Origin: UBA1715 sp045600045
GTDB taxonomy: Bacteria; Bacteroidota; Bacteroidia; Bacteroidales; UBA1715
Reading direction: 5' to 3'
DNA length: 64,000 nucleotides
Assembly (NCBI GenBank): GCA_045600045.1
Contig: JAZRXD010000051.1
Location: 50,940 to 114,939 of the forward strand
Numbering within the stretch: position 1 is the first letter of the stretch; each line of letters starts with the position of its first letter. Position numbers and translations under genes: made by a program. The notes beneath the pieces were generated by a model. That model worked only from the letters and a program-made list of their open reading frames with translations. It was not told the DNA's origin and did no database searches. Shown here piece after piece: positions 1 to 10,391 of the stretch.

Positions 1-264
1 TCTATCGATGATACATTCCCAGCTGAAGTTGTTGTGTATCCAACAGTTGTTAAGGATGTAATCAATGTCGTGATTGTTTCCGACAATGTCGAAAACTACA
101 CTGTTGAAGTTCTTAACGAAGCGGGACAAGTTGTTTCCTCAACCGAAACGGGCGAAGTAACTAACTATTCTATACAAATTCCAGCTCAAGGTTTAACACA
201 AGGAATGTATAACGTACGTGTTTCATTACCAACAGCTTCGAAAACTGTAAAAGTGTTGAAATAG
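1..264 (+). CDS. C-terminal end of a large secreted protein with a T9SS type A sorting domain (5' truncated by the window)
   Basis: The frame is open from the first base and stops at TAG 262-264, so only the last 87 residues are visible. They form a typical T9SS type A sorting domain: VVVYPT near the start, hydrophobic beta strands in the middle, then LTQGMYNVRV and a short basic end (KTVKVLK). Such domains direct export across the outer membrane and are removed before attachment to the cell surface. The tail closely resembles the last 90 residues of the next gene (VVVYPS, then LTQGLYNVTI), so the two are probably tandem paralogues. A strong terminator follows. The rest of the protein, and therefore its function, cannot be seen. 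Confidence 0.85.
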   Translation, partial: SIDDTFPAEVVVYPTVVKDVINVVIVSDNVENYTVEVLNEAGQVVSSTETGEVTNYSIQIPAQGLTQGMYNVRVSLPTASKTVKVLK

Positions 265-290
265 CGAGAATTTTTAAGTTATGTGATGTA

Positions 291-325
291 TAGGGTCAGG
301 TATTAAATCTGACCCTATTTTTTTT
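291..325 (+). terminator. Intrinsic terminator after the truncated T9SS cargo gene
   Basis: A perfect 9-bp stem (TAGGGTCAG at 291-299 with CTGACCCTA at 309-317) encloses a 9-base loop and is followed directly by eight T residues. It separates the truncated gene from the 3232-residue gene, so each is probably transcribed on its own. Confidence 0.9.
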
Positions 326-516
326 GATGGATTTTCAAAAATCCTAAAGATTCAATTTCTGTAATCTGTCACTACAAAACCTTTTTTTTCTGCCATTTGT
401 AAGTTTTGGGGAGTAGTTAAGTACATTTTACAATTTTTTTGCTAAAATTGCACGCCTGAAAAATCGCTTCCTCATTATGAGAGAATTAAATATGTGTAAA
501 TAATAAAAATAGGTAT

Positions 517-3500
517 ATGAAAAAGATTTTATTAGTTCTAACCACGTTGTTGTTTGCTTTTGCAACATTTGCTGAAGAAGCAAAATACGTCTATTATTCT
601 TCAGAAAGTAGCGTGATAGTTGGTGTTGGTTCTGGCAATGAAAAACCAAAAGGTGTTGATATTTGGATTTCAATTTATGGTTTTATGGTAGAGGACGCAA
701 CAGTTTACGCCGAAGGAAATCTTTCTGCCATTGGCGAAGCGACATTAGTTGATGGTAAATATTATCGTTTAGAACTATCAAATAGTAAAGGAACTACTTC
801 TGGTGAAGTCGTGTATTCTTATACTGGTGGCGGAGCAACTCAATATACTGTACTCGTTGAATTGCACAATGCTGAATTGTTTCTTAATGGGAATCCGGTA
901 AAGCAAGAAGATATAATTCCTGTTATGATTAATAGGCCTTACGAAGTGTCTGTTCGAGTTGACAATGTTGATTCTGTTACTTGGAGTATAATGCCAAAGG
1001 ATGTGGCGTGTTCAATAACTGAAATGAATGGCGAAACCGATTCTATTGCACAGTTCAAGTTCGAGAAAGAGTACAAAAAAGTTGAATTAATTTGTAACTT
1101 ATGGACTGGCGATGGAGTTTTTGATGTAAGAACTGTATATGTTGCTGCGGTAGATCCTACTAAACCTACTATTGTTGCGGATACAAATTATGTTTGCACT
1201 GATAATGTTTATCAATATATTTCCTTTACGAATTTCGTATCGTTACCCGTGGGTGCTGACGAGTCTTATAAATTAAATTGGTACGATAGAGAAGATGCGC
1301 TAAGGGCTGATGCAACTTCTGATTTCTGGCTTGCAGACTATAAAGAAGAAGAATTTGTGACGAAATACGTATCGTTGTCACGCGATGGAGTTGAGAGTAA
1401 AAAATATCCGGTTGTAATAAACCTTGTTAAACTTCCGAAGTTAGCTGAAAGTAGTATTCTTCAAGCTTGTGTTGGTTCAGAACAAAAATTATCTCTTACT
1501 ATGGATTCCAAAGATCCAGATGAAAATTTTATTTGGTATGAGTATGGATCCGACGAAGTTTTAGGAACAGGCAAAACGTTTGAACCTGAAATTACATCAA
1601 TAGGTGAAAATGTATATTACGAGGTTGAATATAAAAAAGGAGGAGAGAATGGATGCTCGATTAGAGGTTACGTCGATCCAGTTACACTTTATAAGGACAC
1701 GGTAGTAGTTACTTATACCGAAAAATTGGTTCATGGCGCTCACGTGGTAGAACTTGTTGCTGAATCTAATCCACTATATTCTTGTGGTTGGTATTGTCCT
1801 TCTTATAAAAGCATGTGGTCTTCTGGTGAAGATGAATTCGATGAGATCAACGAAGAAATGGGTACTGCTAGAATTAGTTTCACAACACCAGGAACAAAAA
1901 CTATTTCATGCTTAGTTCAGGCTAGCGATGGTTGTTCTATGACCAAAGATGTGAAAATTACAGTCCCAGATTATTCAAATCAATATACATTCCGCGCTGA
2001 TAAAATTGTGTTGCAATCTATCGAAAAGTGGAATATACAGTTATACAACAAAGTTGGCAAACTAGCTGACGTTGACTATAAATTGAAAGTAAGCTATTCA
2101 AATCCTGAAGCTGAGAAATATTTCTATTTCCCTGAAGATTCAAGTTGTGTAAAGGCAGTGTCGCCAAGCGACGAATCGTATTCTGCTACAATCCAAGCCG
2201 TAGATGCTGATTCCGAAGTTTTAGCAACGCTTATCGTTGTTATTCCAGAACACTATACTGCAGTTGTTCAAAAACAAGTAGCAAAAGTCAATCCAGCAGA
2301 AGATGATGGCGAATATCAAAATTGTGTGGCTAAATATGAATTTGAATTGGGAAGTGCCTACAATGTAGATATATTGGTAGAAAGTGACGAAGATGTCGTA
2401 GTTGATCATTTTGAATATGGTGATTTTGATGTTCTCGAAGTGCGAGATGGTCAAATATTCACATTGGCAGAAGGTGGAGAATATTTCAATGCAAGAATGA
2501 GCAACGACTCCGTTATCTCTATGTATGTAAATGTTGTTGCTACGGTTGACAAATGGGCTGTGAATGCCAAAAACGTTGAAATGAATACTGGCACTATATA
2601 TATGATGAGTGTTAAAAACGTATATGGCGACGAAGTTAGCGAGTTTGTTGATTTTGATTTGATTGAAGGCAACGGTTATACTAGTAATTGTAATTTCTAT
2701 GCGGCAGAAGAAGCAGGAACTGCTCAGGTTGTCGCTTCCTACAAAGGTGAAATTATCGATACAATTAATTTTGTTGTCAAACAAGGTCATGAATATCGTT
2801 TTGAACCATCCTTTGAAGATACAATTTTGTTTACTGGCGATTCTTTGAAAGTTTCTATAGTTGACGAAAAGGGAAATACAATTCCGTTTGCTCAAAATGT
2901 TATGTTTGGAGAATCACAATACTCGGAAAACGGAATGTTTTATGCTAACAAAGAAGGTGTGTTCCCTGTTTCAGCTTTCGGATTGGATGAATATGGAAAT
3001 TTTTTCCAAATATCTCCTATGCCTGAAATTACTGTGATAGATCCGTCATCTTTCACAATAAATGAAACAGAAATAAACGTTTCTCTTTTTGGTTATGAAG
3101 AATTTTATTGTGAGTATTTTGGGAAATATGGTTCTTTAATAAAGGAACGTATAACTTTTGCGTTGGATAATACCGATAAACCAGTAGCTTGGCCAGATGA
3201 AGAAGAAATAAACCAAGGAGAGGTTTATTATCAATTTTATTATGGATATCTTGGTATAAACGTTGGCTCCGATACTTTGCGAATTTCTGTTGGTGGTAGA
3301 CAACTTTTTGCTGTTCCGGTTACGGTTTATGAGGCATTTAGTCTTGAGCCAACTGAAGTGAAGAATATGCATGTTGGCGAAGAAATTGATTTTTCATGCA
3401 AATATGATGGCGAAGAACTTGGTTCTTCCGTTGTCTCATGGATAGCTGAAGCTCCAATGTCTCCAATCGATGATAATCCACCAATGCCATGTGCTCATTT

Positions 3501-6500
3501 TGAAGATGGTACTTTATATGCCGATGCGGAGGGCTCGGTTAATATTGTGGCAATAATTAGCAATGCGCCAGTTCTAATTGATGGAGAACTAAAAGAAGGC
3601 AACCATATTATTCAAGGACCAAAGGTTACAATTACTCAACCTTCATACTATTTATATTTAGCGTCGGGAACAGAAGATTTGACGGTAAACAAAGATACGG
3701 CAACGTACTATGTTTATGATATGAATAGTGACCCAGAGCATGGTGAACCAGCACAAATAGCTTTATTCGATGTTGAACAAAACTTTAATGAATTTGCTCA
3801 AATCCAATGGAGTTTCACCGATGATTTAAAAGGAATAAAAGTGTGGGCTACCGGTAATGCTTCGTTAACGGGTATGATGAGATTTTCGGTATTAGAGGGA
3901 GATGAAATTATTGAAAATGCAGTCAATAAAAAAGTTAAAGCTACATATAGTGGAATTAATTATGAAGTTGCTTCTATAATGTTCATGTCATTGGATTACA
4001 ACAATCAGGAATTGTATGATGTCTATCCTGAACCATTCCCTGCTGATTATGAAATAATGGTTGAAGATTCTTCTGTTGTTTCGTTTAAAGAAGGTATGGT
4101 TACTGCTTTGGATTATGGACATACACGCATAAATGTAACAAACCAATATGGTCTTGTTGCATATACCGATGTGTATGTAGTGAGCGATATTTTTATGTTG
4201 TATGGTCCTAAAATTTTATATGCCGATGGAAATCCATGTAATGAAAAATATAGCGTGTCATATTTAGAAGAAACAGAGTATGGCATTGAAGAAAATGAAA
4301 TTGTGGAGGCAAAATTTAGATCATCTGAAGAATCGATTCTTTCTTTTGCTGATGGAGTTGTAACTCCTCTTGACGAAGGCACAGTTCAAGTTTATGCTTA
4401 TATTTCTACGCTTGATGGCGATTTAGTAGTAGCACAAAAATCGGTTACGGTTGTCAAACAAATGAAAGCTCCTGAATTCAGTAACAATATTTCATATTGT
4501 GAAGGTTCCGAGCCAGCAAATGTTAATCCAACATACGACTTTGCAACACTTGTTTGGTACGACAACGATGGTGAGGTTGTAGAACAACCTAAATTCTCGG
4601 AATTGTCTGCAGGTTCTTATGTATATTATGTAAATCAAAAAACGAAGGAAGATTACATTGGCGAGTTAGATCTGAAAGAAAGCGAGAAAGTTGAATTCAA
4701 ATTCGAAGTGCTCGCATATCCAGAGGTTCCTGTTTTGAATATGGAAAGCCAAATCGTTTGCTCCGAAGACGAACTTGAAGCATTTTCAGTAACAAACTAC
4801 GACAAAACTGTTTTCATTAACTGGTTAGTTAATGGCGAATATGTTAAAGACAATAAATCGGAAGAAAATACTTATATGCCTGTTCGCATGGACGGTCAAA
4901 TGTCTGTTCAAGCTGCGGTAGAATTGAATGGCTGTGTTAGTTATTCTAAAACAGCTTCGGTTGTTGTAAATAAAATTGAAGTTCCACAAATAGAATTCGA
5001 AGCTGGTATAAATGAATTTTATGTTGGTGAAGAATTTTCTATTTCAGCAACAAATATCGACGAAACAGAATATGACGTAAAATGGATTATAAACGACAAC
5101 GAATACGAAGGCTCAAAAGTTAGTGTCGCATTTAATGATGCAGCTCGTTACGATTTTGCCTGCTTCGCAGCCAATAAAACTACTGGTTGTGTTGGTGAAA
5201 CCGACAGTGCGGTTGTTGTGAAAGCATACGAACAAATGGAACTACCGGGTGTTGAACCAGAATTCCAATCAATCTCATATTGTGAAGGTGACCTAGTTGA
5301 ATTCCCTGTTTGGACAACTTATGATTTTGCAATATTAAAATGGTATGATGAAAAAGGTAATGAGATTTCAGGTCAAGTTTCAGCTGTTTTGCCAGTCGGT
5401 GATCATAAAGTTTTTGTGAGCCAAGCTCCAAATAAAAAGTACGAAGGATATTTAATAGAAAGTGAAAAAGTTGAGATTTTGGTTATCGTTCATCCTCATC
5501 CTGACGAACCTTTGTTGAACACTTATGAACAGAAAGTTTGCTCCGAATCGGACATCTTACCATTCGAAGTTACTAACAAATCTGATGACGTAGATTATCA
5601 ATGGTATGTAAATAAAGGCTATGTAACTTCGGGTACGACAACGTTTTTGCCTAACTTAACGAGCGAAGTATTAAATATTAAAGTATGTGCTGTTAGTAAT
5701 GGTTGTCCGATTTCTTCACAAATTGCTGTAGTTGAAGCTGTCGCTGCGGTAACTCCACAAATCATATTCGCAAAGGGTTCAAACGAAGTTCTTGTTGGCG
5801 AAACTGTTGATTTGTCAGTTCCTGGTGTTGATGATAACAACTATGATATAGAATGGTTAATTAACGAAACGAAATATACTGGTGCTAAGATTTCGGTAAC
5901 ATTTAAAGATGCAGGCACCTACAATGTTGTCTGCTATGCTTCCGAAAAAACTACTGGTTGTCAAGGTCAAGCAGAGGAAAAAGTTATTGTTGATTTCAAC
6001 GGACAAATTTCTGCTCCATACGTAAAATCTCCTGAAAACGTAGTTTGTTTGACTGCTGGCAGTGCTGTATTTATGGATATTTTTGCTGCTCCAACTTCGG
6101 AATTGGCAGAATTAAAGTGGTACGATGAAACAGGCAATGCATTGGAAAAAACACCTGAGGTTTCACAACTTGGAACAACTACTTATTATGTAAGTCAAGT
6201 AATCAAAGGTGAAAAACCTATCGAAAGCGAGAAAGTGAAAGTTTCGGTTTCTACATATTATGTTCCAACTCCAACTTTGAATATGTACGACCAAAAATTG
6301 TGCGATTCTAAGGAAATTGCTCCGTTTGTTGCTTCATCGAACTATCAAGTTAAATGGTATCAAAACGGACTGGAAGTAGCTACGGGTTCGGTATATTCTC
6401 CAATACTTTCCGATGCTGCTAAATCAGAATATAATGTTGTTGCATACGATGAAAAGACAGGTTGTCAAAGTGATGTTGTAACAACTACGGTTACATTCGG

Positions 6501-9500
6501 TACTCCTGTTGTTCCTGAAATTATTTTTGCAAACGAAAAATTACAAATTGCAAAAGGTGAACCTGTTGAAATGTCTGCAAACATCGATACTGAATCTTAC
6601 GCAATCGTTTGGATTGTAAATGGTCAAAAATTGCAAGGCGAAACAGTTACAGTTGGTTTCGATGAAGCTGGTTCTTACGATGTAGTTTGTCAATCAATCC
6701 AAAAAAATACTGGCTGTTCCGCTGAAAAAACAGCAACAATCACGGTTGAAGAAAGTGTGGTTCCTGTAACTTCTATTGCAATTGATGCTGAATCTCTTGA
6801 AATGTATGTCGGTAACAAACAAACACTTGCTGTTTCTGTTGTCCCTTCATTCGCTACCGACCAAACATACACCATGACGGTTGAAAATTCCGCCATAGCA
6901 GAAATTCGCGGTAATACGGTTTATGCTTTGGCTGCAGGAACAACATTGGTGAATGTTGTGTCGAACGAAAATCCTGAAGTTTCCACTTCAATTGAATTGA
7001 ACGTGAAAGATGGTTATGTTCCTGTAACTGAAATCGACGCTCCTAAATATGTTGTCTTGGTTCCTGGTGAAGTAAGAAATTTGGATGTTAAAGTTTATCC
7101 TCAAAATGCTACAAACAAAGAATTGACTTATAAAGCTGGTAGCTCATTGTATGAAGTAGATAGTGAAGGTACGATTACCGCTTCGGAAATAAATGAGGGT
7201 TTTGCTGAAATGACAATTTCTTCAAAAGATGGTGTTGCTGCAACAGTTATGGTTTATGTAACATCTTCGGAAGAAGACATTGAAGATTTTGATGCTCCTG
7301 CTGTTGTGGTGGTAAAAGTTGGTGAATCGAAAACAATATCTTATTCGATAGCTACCGTTTCTGCCAAAGTGAACACTGCTAAATTCGTTATGAGCGATTC
7401 AGACATTGCTTTATGCGAAAATGGTGTTGTAACAGGTCTTCAAGCAGGTGAAACTACATTGACACTTACTATAGGCGACATCTCGAAAAATATTTCGGTT
7501 ATAGTCAATAAATCCGATGCTCCAATTCTTAATTTGCCTAAGGAAATTCATATCTCGAACGTTCGTGAAAATTCTGATTTGAAGAGTCTTGAAATTGGAA
7601 CAGCATTGATTCCTATTTCAAAATATATTTCTGATGATAACACTCCATTCGAAAACTTGAAGATAGAGGCTGTATCAAGCGATGAAGCAGTTTCTGTTTC
7701 GATAGATGAAAATGGTAAATTGTTCGTTAATGCCGGCGAATTTATCGGTACAGTTGATGTTACACTTACGGTAACCGATGTTGACGAATTGACTTCTACA
7801 GGTTCTTTCAAATTGATTGTAGAAGAATTAATCAATCAAGCTCCGGTTCTTCTTGTCGATGTAATCAAGGTTAAATACAATCAAAATGTATATGTGAATC
7901 TTTCCGACATCGCTTCCGACGATTACACAGCAGTTGAAGATTTGTTGTTCGAATTCAACGCTGAAAAAGTTGAAGTTGAATTGAAAGGCAATGAATTACG
8001 TTTGAAATCAACAGAACCGACACTTACATCTGATGTGTTGAATGTGAAAGTTACCGATATGTATGGTAAGGTTTTGGATGGAACAATTGCATTGGAAATT
8101 GCTGCTGCTCCAAATCAAGCTCCTGTGATTTCTGCAATTTCTACTCAAGTGGAAACTGATGCAGAACCATTTGTAGCTTTGAATTTGACAAAATATGTTA
8201 CCGATGATTACACATCTCCATCGTCAATTATGTGGTCGGCAACTCAATCAAATAACATTGCAGTTTCGATTGTTGACGGTATTGCAAAACCTATAGTTTT
8301 GAATTCATTTTGGAATGGTGTTGAAGCAATCACATTCACTGCAAAAGATGATGAAGGTTTGACAGATACAGTAGTTGTTTACTATCAACGTACCGTTTCT
8401 CAACAGGATTCTTATATGCCAAAATGGGAAGGCGTTCCAACTGTAACAATCTCAACAATGCGTCAAATTGGTGTGCCGGGCGATGCTTTCGTTTTGATGG
8501 CAAATATTTCAAGTTTCGATTGTTCTTGGGAATGGAATATTCCTGGTGCCAACGGTATTGATCCAACTTCGTTGATGCAAACAATAACATTCGATCAACC
8601 AGGTGTTTATCCTGTTTCGTTGACTGTTACTTCTGCCGATGAAAAATACTCAATCACAGCTGACTTGGCTATTCAATTGACAGTTGTTGGTGTTCAAGAA
8701 CGTAATCTTTCAATTTGCCAAGGTCAATCCGTTGTCTTGTCTGCTTCGGAAGGTTTGACTTCATACTTCTGGTCAACCGATGAGGTTTCTTCTGCAATTA
8801 GTGTACGTCCGGAAACAACAACAACTTATGCAGTAAAAATGAAGAAAGGAATGTTTACAATGACTGATAGCGTTGTTGTAACAGTTTCAGTTCCTGTTTC
8901 GTTGATTGAAGATTCTGTAATGTGTGCTGGAACAACTTATGAACTTGAAGCTCAAGGTGATTATGTATCGTATTACTGGAATACAAATTCTCAGGAAAGA
9001 TCAATCGTGATTCCTGCCGAGGTTGCAGAATACTCGGTATTTGCAATTGATGAAATGCGTTGTGCAAGTGTTGACACATTTAATGTGACGAAGGTTAATG
9101 AATTGCCAACAATTGATTTGGGTGAAGATCAAACTCCTTGCGATGGCGAAACCGTAACACTTGACGCTGGTGCTGGTTTCGACTATTTGTGGAGCAATGG
9201 TTCAACTGAACAACAAGTTGCTTTGACAGGTTCTACTAACACAATGTGGGTCCGCATTATCGACGAAAATAAATGTATAAACTCCGATACAGTAACAGTT
9301 GCATTCAAGTATCCATACGCGGAACAAATCGGTGTTGCAACATTCAGTGAAACAACTAATCATGTGATTTTAGCTTGGGAAAAGACAGTTGATGTAAATA
9401 CTGTTAAATATAGAATCGAACGCGAAACCGGTGTAACCGACAATTGGGAACAAGTTGGCGAAGATGTTCTATTCAGCGAACCAGGTATAGTTGTAGATGA

Positions 9501-10215
9501 AGAAGCAAACTTTAATATACGAGCTTACAAATATCGTTTGGTAACTACAGATGGTTGTGGCAACGAAGCTATTAGTGAAGCTCACCGTTCAATGGTTGCA
9601 ACATATATGGTTCAGGATAATGGGTTGAAGACAGTACATTGGACAGCTTACGAACCAAAGGAAATGATTACTCAATATTTGATTCTTCGTGGAACGGATC
9701 CTCTTGCAATGGATACTGTAGAAGAATTTCCTGCAAGTAATTTGTATGAAATTTGGAATGAAACGGATAATTCATTTAAAGGCAGAGACGATATTCTTTA
9801 TCGTGTAGTGTTCCGTTTGAAATCTGAAGTTAACGAAAATCGTTACAATGATGTTGATGGAAACGAAGTAGAAGTCTCTTCAATGAAAGCTGAATCGGGA
9901 CCATTCTCGTTGGCTATGTCTAACATTGCTGAAGCAGAACATATCGAAAGCATTCAAAACGTTGCATTCCCTGCTGATGTAGTTGTTTATCCTTCTACAA
10001 TCACAAATGTTATCAACGTTGCGATTGTCGCTCAAAACGACGAGGACTTCACAGTTTCGGTTGTTTCATCAAATGGACAAGTTGTTAAGACAATTAAGAC
10101 GGGTGATGTTTCGAAAACATTGTTGCAAATTCCAGCTGATGATTTAACACAAGGTTTGTACAATGTTACGATTTCGGTTGGTTCACAAATGAAGACATTT
10201 AAAGTTGTAAAATAA
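517..10215 (+). CDS. Giant secreted Ig-like multidomain surface protein with T9SS sorting domain (3232 aa)
   Basis: A probable adhesin or structural surface protein. The N-terminus is a Sec signal peptide (MKKILLVLTT, cleavage likely after ATFA, residue 19). Residues 20 to about 1310 hold divergent Ig-like beta-sandwich modules. Residues about 1315-2080 are three tandem super-modules of roughly 257 residues. Residues about 2083-2250 look like Big2 domains (VTSIAIDAES, VTEIDAPKYV), about 2335-2530 like cadherin-type repeats (NQAPVL, SDDYTAVEDL), and about 2640-2725 like PKD. Modules of the CQGQSVVL and CDGETVTL type follow to about 2930, then fibronectin-III-like sequence. The last 90 residues are a T9SS type A sorting domain (VVVYPS...LTQGLYNV). 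No catalytic motif is visible, and the ligand is unknown. The start at 517 is fixed by the signal peptide. Terminators lie on both sides, which suggests a single-gene transcript. Confidence 0.92.
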   Translation: MKKILLVLTTLLFAFATFAEEAKYVYYSSESSVIVGVGSGNEKPKGVDIWISIYGFMVEDATVYAEGNLSAIGEATLVDGKYYRLELSNSKGTTSGEVVYSYTGGGATQYTVLVELHNAELFLNGNPVKQEDIIPVMINRPYEVSVRVDNVDSVTWSIMPKDVACSITEMNGETDSIAQFKFEKEYKKVELICNLWTGDGVFDVRTVYVAAVDPTKPTIVADTNYVCTDNVYQYISFTNFVSLPVGADESYKLNWYDREDALRADATSDFWLADYKEEEFVTKYVSLSRDGVESKKYPVVINLVKLPKLAESSILQACVGSEQKLSLTMDSKDPDENFIWYEYGSDEVLGTGKTFEPEITSIGENVYYEVEYKKGGENGCSIRGYVDPVTLYKDTVVVTYTEKLVHGAHVVELVAESNPLYSCGWYCPSYKSMWSSGEDEFDEINEEMGTARISFTTPGTKTISCLVQASDGCSMTKDVKITVPDYSNQYTFRADKIVLQSIEKWNIQLYNKVGKLADVDYKLKVSYSNPEAEKYFYFPEDSSCVKAVSPSDESYSATIQAVDADSEVLATLIVVIPEHYTAVVQKQVAKVNPAEDDGEYQNCVAKYEFELGSAYNVDILVESDEDVVVDHFEYGDFDVLEVRDGQIFTLAEGGEYFNARMSNDSVISMYVNVVATVDKWAVNAKNVEMNTGTIYMMSVKNVYGDEVSEFVDFDLIEGNGYTSNCNFYAAEEAGTAQVVASYKGEIIDTINFVVKQGHEYRFEPSFEDTILFTGDSLKVSIVDEKGNTIPFAQNVMFGESQYSENGMFYANKEGVFPVSAFGLDEYGNFFQISPMPEITVIDPSSFTINETEINVSLFGYEEFYCEYFGKYGSLIKERITFALDNTDKPVAWPDEEEINQGEVYYQFYYGYLGINVGSDTLRISVGGRQLFAVPVTVYEAFSLEPTEVKNMHVGEEIDFSCKYDGEELGSSVVSWIAEAPMSPIDDNPPMPCAHFEDGTLYADAEGSVNIVAIISNAPVLIDGELKEGNHIIQGPKVTITQPSYYLYLASGTEDLTVNKDTATYYVYDMNSDPEHGEPAQIALFDVEQNFNEFAQIQWSFTDDLKGIKVWATGNASLTGMMRFSVLEGDEIIENAVNKKVKATYSGINYEVASIMFMSLDYNNQELYDVYPEPFPADYEIMVEDSSVVSFKEGMVTALDYGHTRINVTNQYGLVAYTDVYVVSDIFMLYGPKILYADGNPCNEKYSVSYLEETEYGIEENEIVEAKFRSSEESILSFADGVVTPLDEGTVQVYAYISTLDGDLVVAQKSVTVVKQMKAPEFSNNISYCEGSEPANVNPTYDFATLVWYDNDGEVVEQPKFSELSAGSYVYYVNQKTKEDYIGELDLKESEKVEFKFEVLAYPEVPVLNMESQIVCSEDELEAFSVTNYDKTVFINWLVNGEYVKDNKSEENTYMPVRMDGQMSVQAAVELNGCVSYSKTASVVVNKIEVPQIEFEAGINEFYVGEEFSISATNIDETEYDVKWIINDNEYEGSKVSVAFNDAARYDFACFAANKTTGCVGETDSAVVVKAYEQMELPGVEPEFQSISYCEGDLVEFPVWTTYDFAILKWYDEKGNEISGQVSAVLPVGDHKVFVSQAPNKKYEGYLIESEKVEILVIVHPHPDEPLLNTYEQKVCSESDILPFEVTNKSDDVDYQWYVNKGYVTSGTTTFLPNLTSEVLNIKVCAVSNGCPISSQIAVVEAVAAVTPQIIFAKGSNEVLVGETVDLSVPGVDDNNYDIEWLINETKYTGAKISVTFKDAGTYNVVCYASEKTTGCQGQAEEKVIVDFNGQISAPYVKSPENVVCLTAGSAVFMDIFAAPTSELAELKWYDETGNALEKTPEVSQLGTTTYYVSQVIKGEKPIESEKVKVSVSTYYVPTPTLNMYDQKLCDSKEIAPFVASSNYQVKWYQNGLEVATGSVYSPILSDAAKSEYNVVAYDEKTGCQSDVVTTTVTFGTPVVPEIIFANEKLQIAKGEPVEMSANIDTESYAIVWIVNGQKLQGETVTVGFDEAGSYDVVCQSIQKNTGCSAEKTATITVEESVVPVTSIAIDAESLEMYVGNKQTLAVSVVPSFATDQTYTMTVENSAIAEIRGNTVYALAAGTTLVNVVSNENPEVSTSIELNVKDGYVPVTEIDAPKYVVLVPGEVRNLDVKVYPQNATNKELTYKAGSSLYEVDSEGTITASEINEGFAEMTISSKDGVAATVMVYVTSSEEDIEDFDAPAVVVVKVGESKTISYSIATVSAKVNTAKFVMSDSDIALCENGVVTGLQAGETTLTLTIGDISKNISVIVNKSDAPILNLPKEIHISNVRENSDLKSLEIGTALIPISKYISDDNTPFENLKIEAVSSDEAVSVSIDENGKLFVNAGEFIGTVDVTLTVTDVDELTSTGSFKLIVEELINQAPVLLVDVIKVKYNQNVYVNLSDIASDDYTAVEDLLFEFNAEKVEVELKGNELRLKSTEPTLTSDVLNVKVTDMYGKVLDGTIALEIAAAPNQAPVISAISTQVETDAEPFVALNLTKYVTDDYTSPSSIMWSATQSNNIAVSIVDGIAKPIVLNSFWNGVEAITFTAKDDEGLTDTVVVYYQRTVSQQDSYMPKWEGVPTVTISTMRQIGVPGDAFVLMANISSFDCSWEWNIPGANGIDPTSLMQTITFDQPGVYPVSLTVTSADEKYSITADLAIQLTVVGVQERNLSICQGQSVVLSASEGLTSYFWSTDEVSSAISVRPETTTTYAVKMKKGMFTMTDSVVVTVSVPVSLIEDSVMCAGTTYELEAQGDYVSYYWNTNSQERSIVIPAEVAEYSVFAIDEMRCASVDTFNVTKVNELPTIDLGEDQTPCDGETVTLDAGAGFDYLWSNGSTEQQVALTGSTNTMWVRIIDENKCINSDTVTVAFKYPYAEQIGVATFSETTNHVILAWEKTVDVNTVKYRIERETGVTDNWEQVGEDVLFSEPGIVVDEEANFNIRAYKYRLVTTDGCGNEAISEAHRSMVATYMVQDNGLKTVHWTAYEPKEMITQYLILRGTDPLAMDTVEEFPASNLYEIWNETDNSFKGRDDILYRVVFRLKSEVNENRYNDVDGNEVEVSSMKAESGPFSLAMSNIAEAEHIESIQNVAFPADVVVYPSTITNVINVAIVAQNDEDFTVSVVSSNGQVVKTIKTGDVSKTLLQIPADDLTQGLYNVTISVGSQMKTFKVVK
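4459..6757 (+). repeat. Three tandem super-modules inside the 3232-residue surface protein
   Basis: Copies begin at about 4459, 5233 and 6004, periods of 774 and 771 bases; the last runs to about 6757. Each encodes the same order of parts: a Q-[MI]-x-x-P start, a CEG or VCL motif with KWYDE/VWYDN, a YVSQ/FVSQ/YVNQ strand followed by ESEKV, a second Ig-like unit (VCSE, VCSE, LCDS) and a third (PQIEFEAG, PQIIFAKG, PEIIFANE) ending with a KTTGC/KNTGC strand. The copies have diverged at DNA level, so they are old duplications. Confidence 0.8.
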
Positions 10216-10232
10216 TTCAACAATAAAATTTC

Positions 10233-10268
10233 AAAAAGCCGGGATGAATTTCGTCACCGGCTTTTTTT
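10233..10268 (+). terminator. Intrinsic terminator after the giant surface protein gene
   Basis: A ten-base stem (AAAAAGCCGG at 10233-10242 with CCGGCTTTTT at 10257-10266) around a 14-base loop. The T run continues to 10268. It lies 17 bases after the stop codon. Confidence 0.9.
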
Positions 10269-10347
10269 ATATCCGTAGTTGTCAAAAATACATATTTTGA
10301 CTTCGTTTGTTATCATTTGTTTAGTTATGACATCTTTTTTTCATGCC

Positions 10348-10375
10348 ATTGGCTATTTAAATGTCAATACATTTG
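10348..10375 (+). promoter_or_regulatory. Putative Bacteroidota promoter for yraN
   Basis: TACATTTG at 10368-10375 matches the -7 consensus TAnnTTTG exactly, and a weak -33 element (ATTG, 10348-10351) lies upstream with a 16-base spacer. The yraN ATG lies 16 bases after the box, which supports that start over longer frames that begin upstream. Confidence 0.5.
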
Positions 10376-10391
10376 CTCATAAAACAATGAT

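Noticed and set aside
396..429. Possible promoter of the 3232-residue gene (TTTG 396-399 and TACATTTT 422-429)
   Set aside because: The region is very AT-rich with several equally weak alternatives, and the ATG lies almost 90 bases further on.
2221..2895. Long minus-strand frame (224 codons) inside the giant surface protein gene
   Set aside because: It lies antisense to a well-supported coding region, has biased composition (Ile, Phe, Asn, Cys) and no recognisable motif or promoter.
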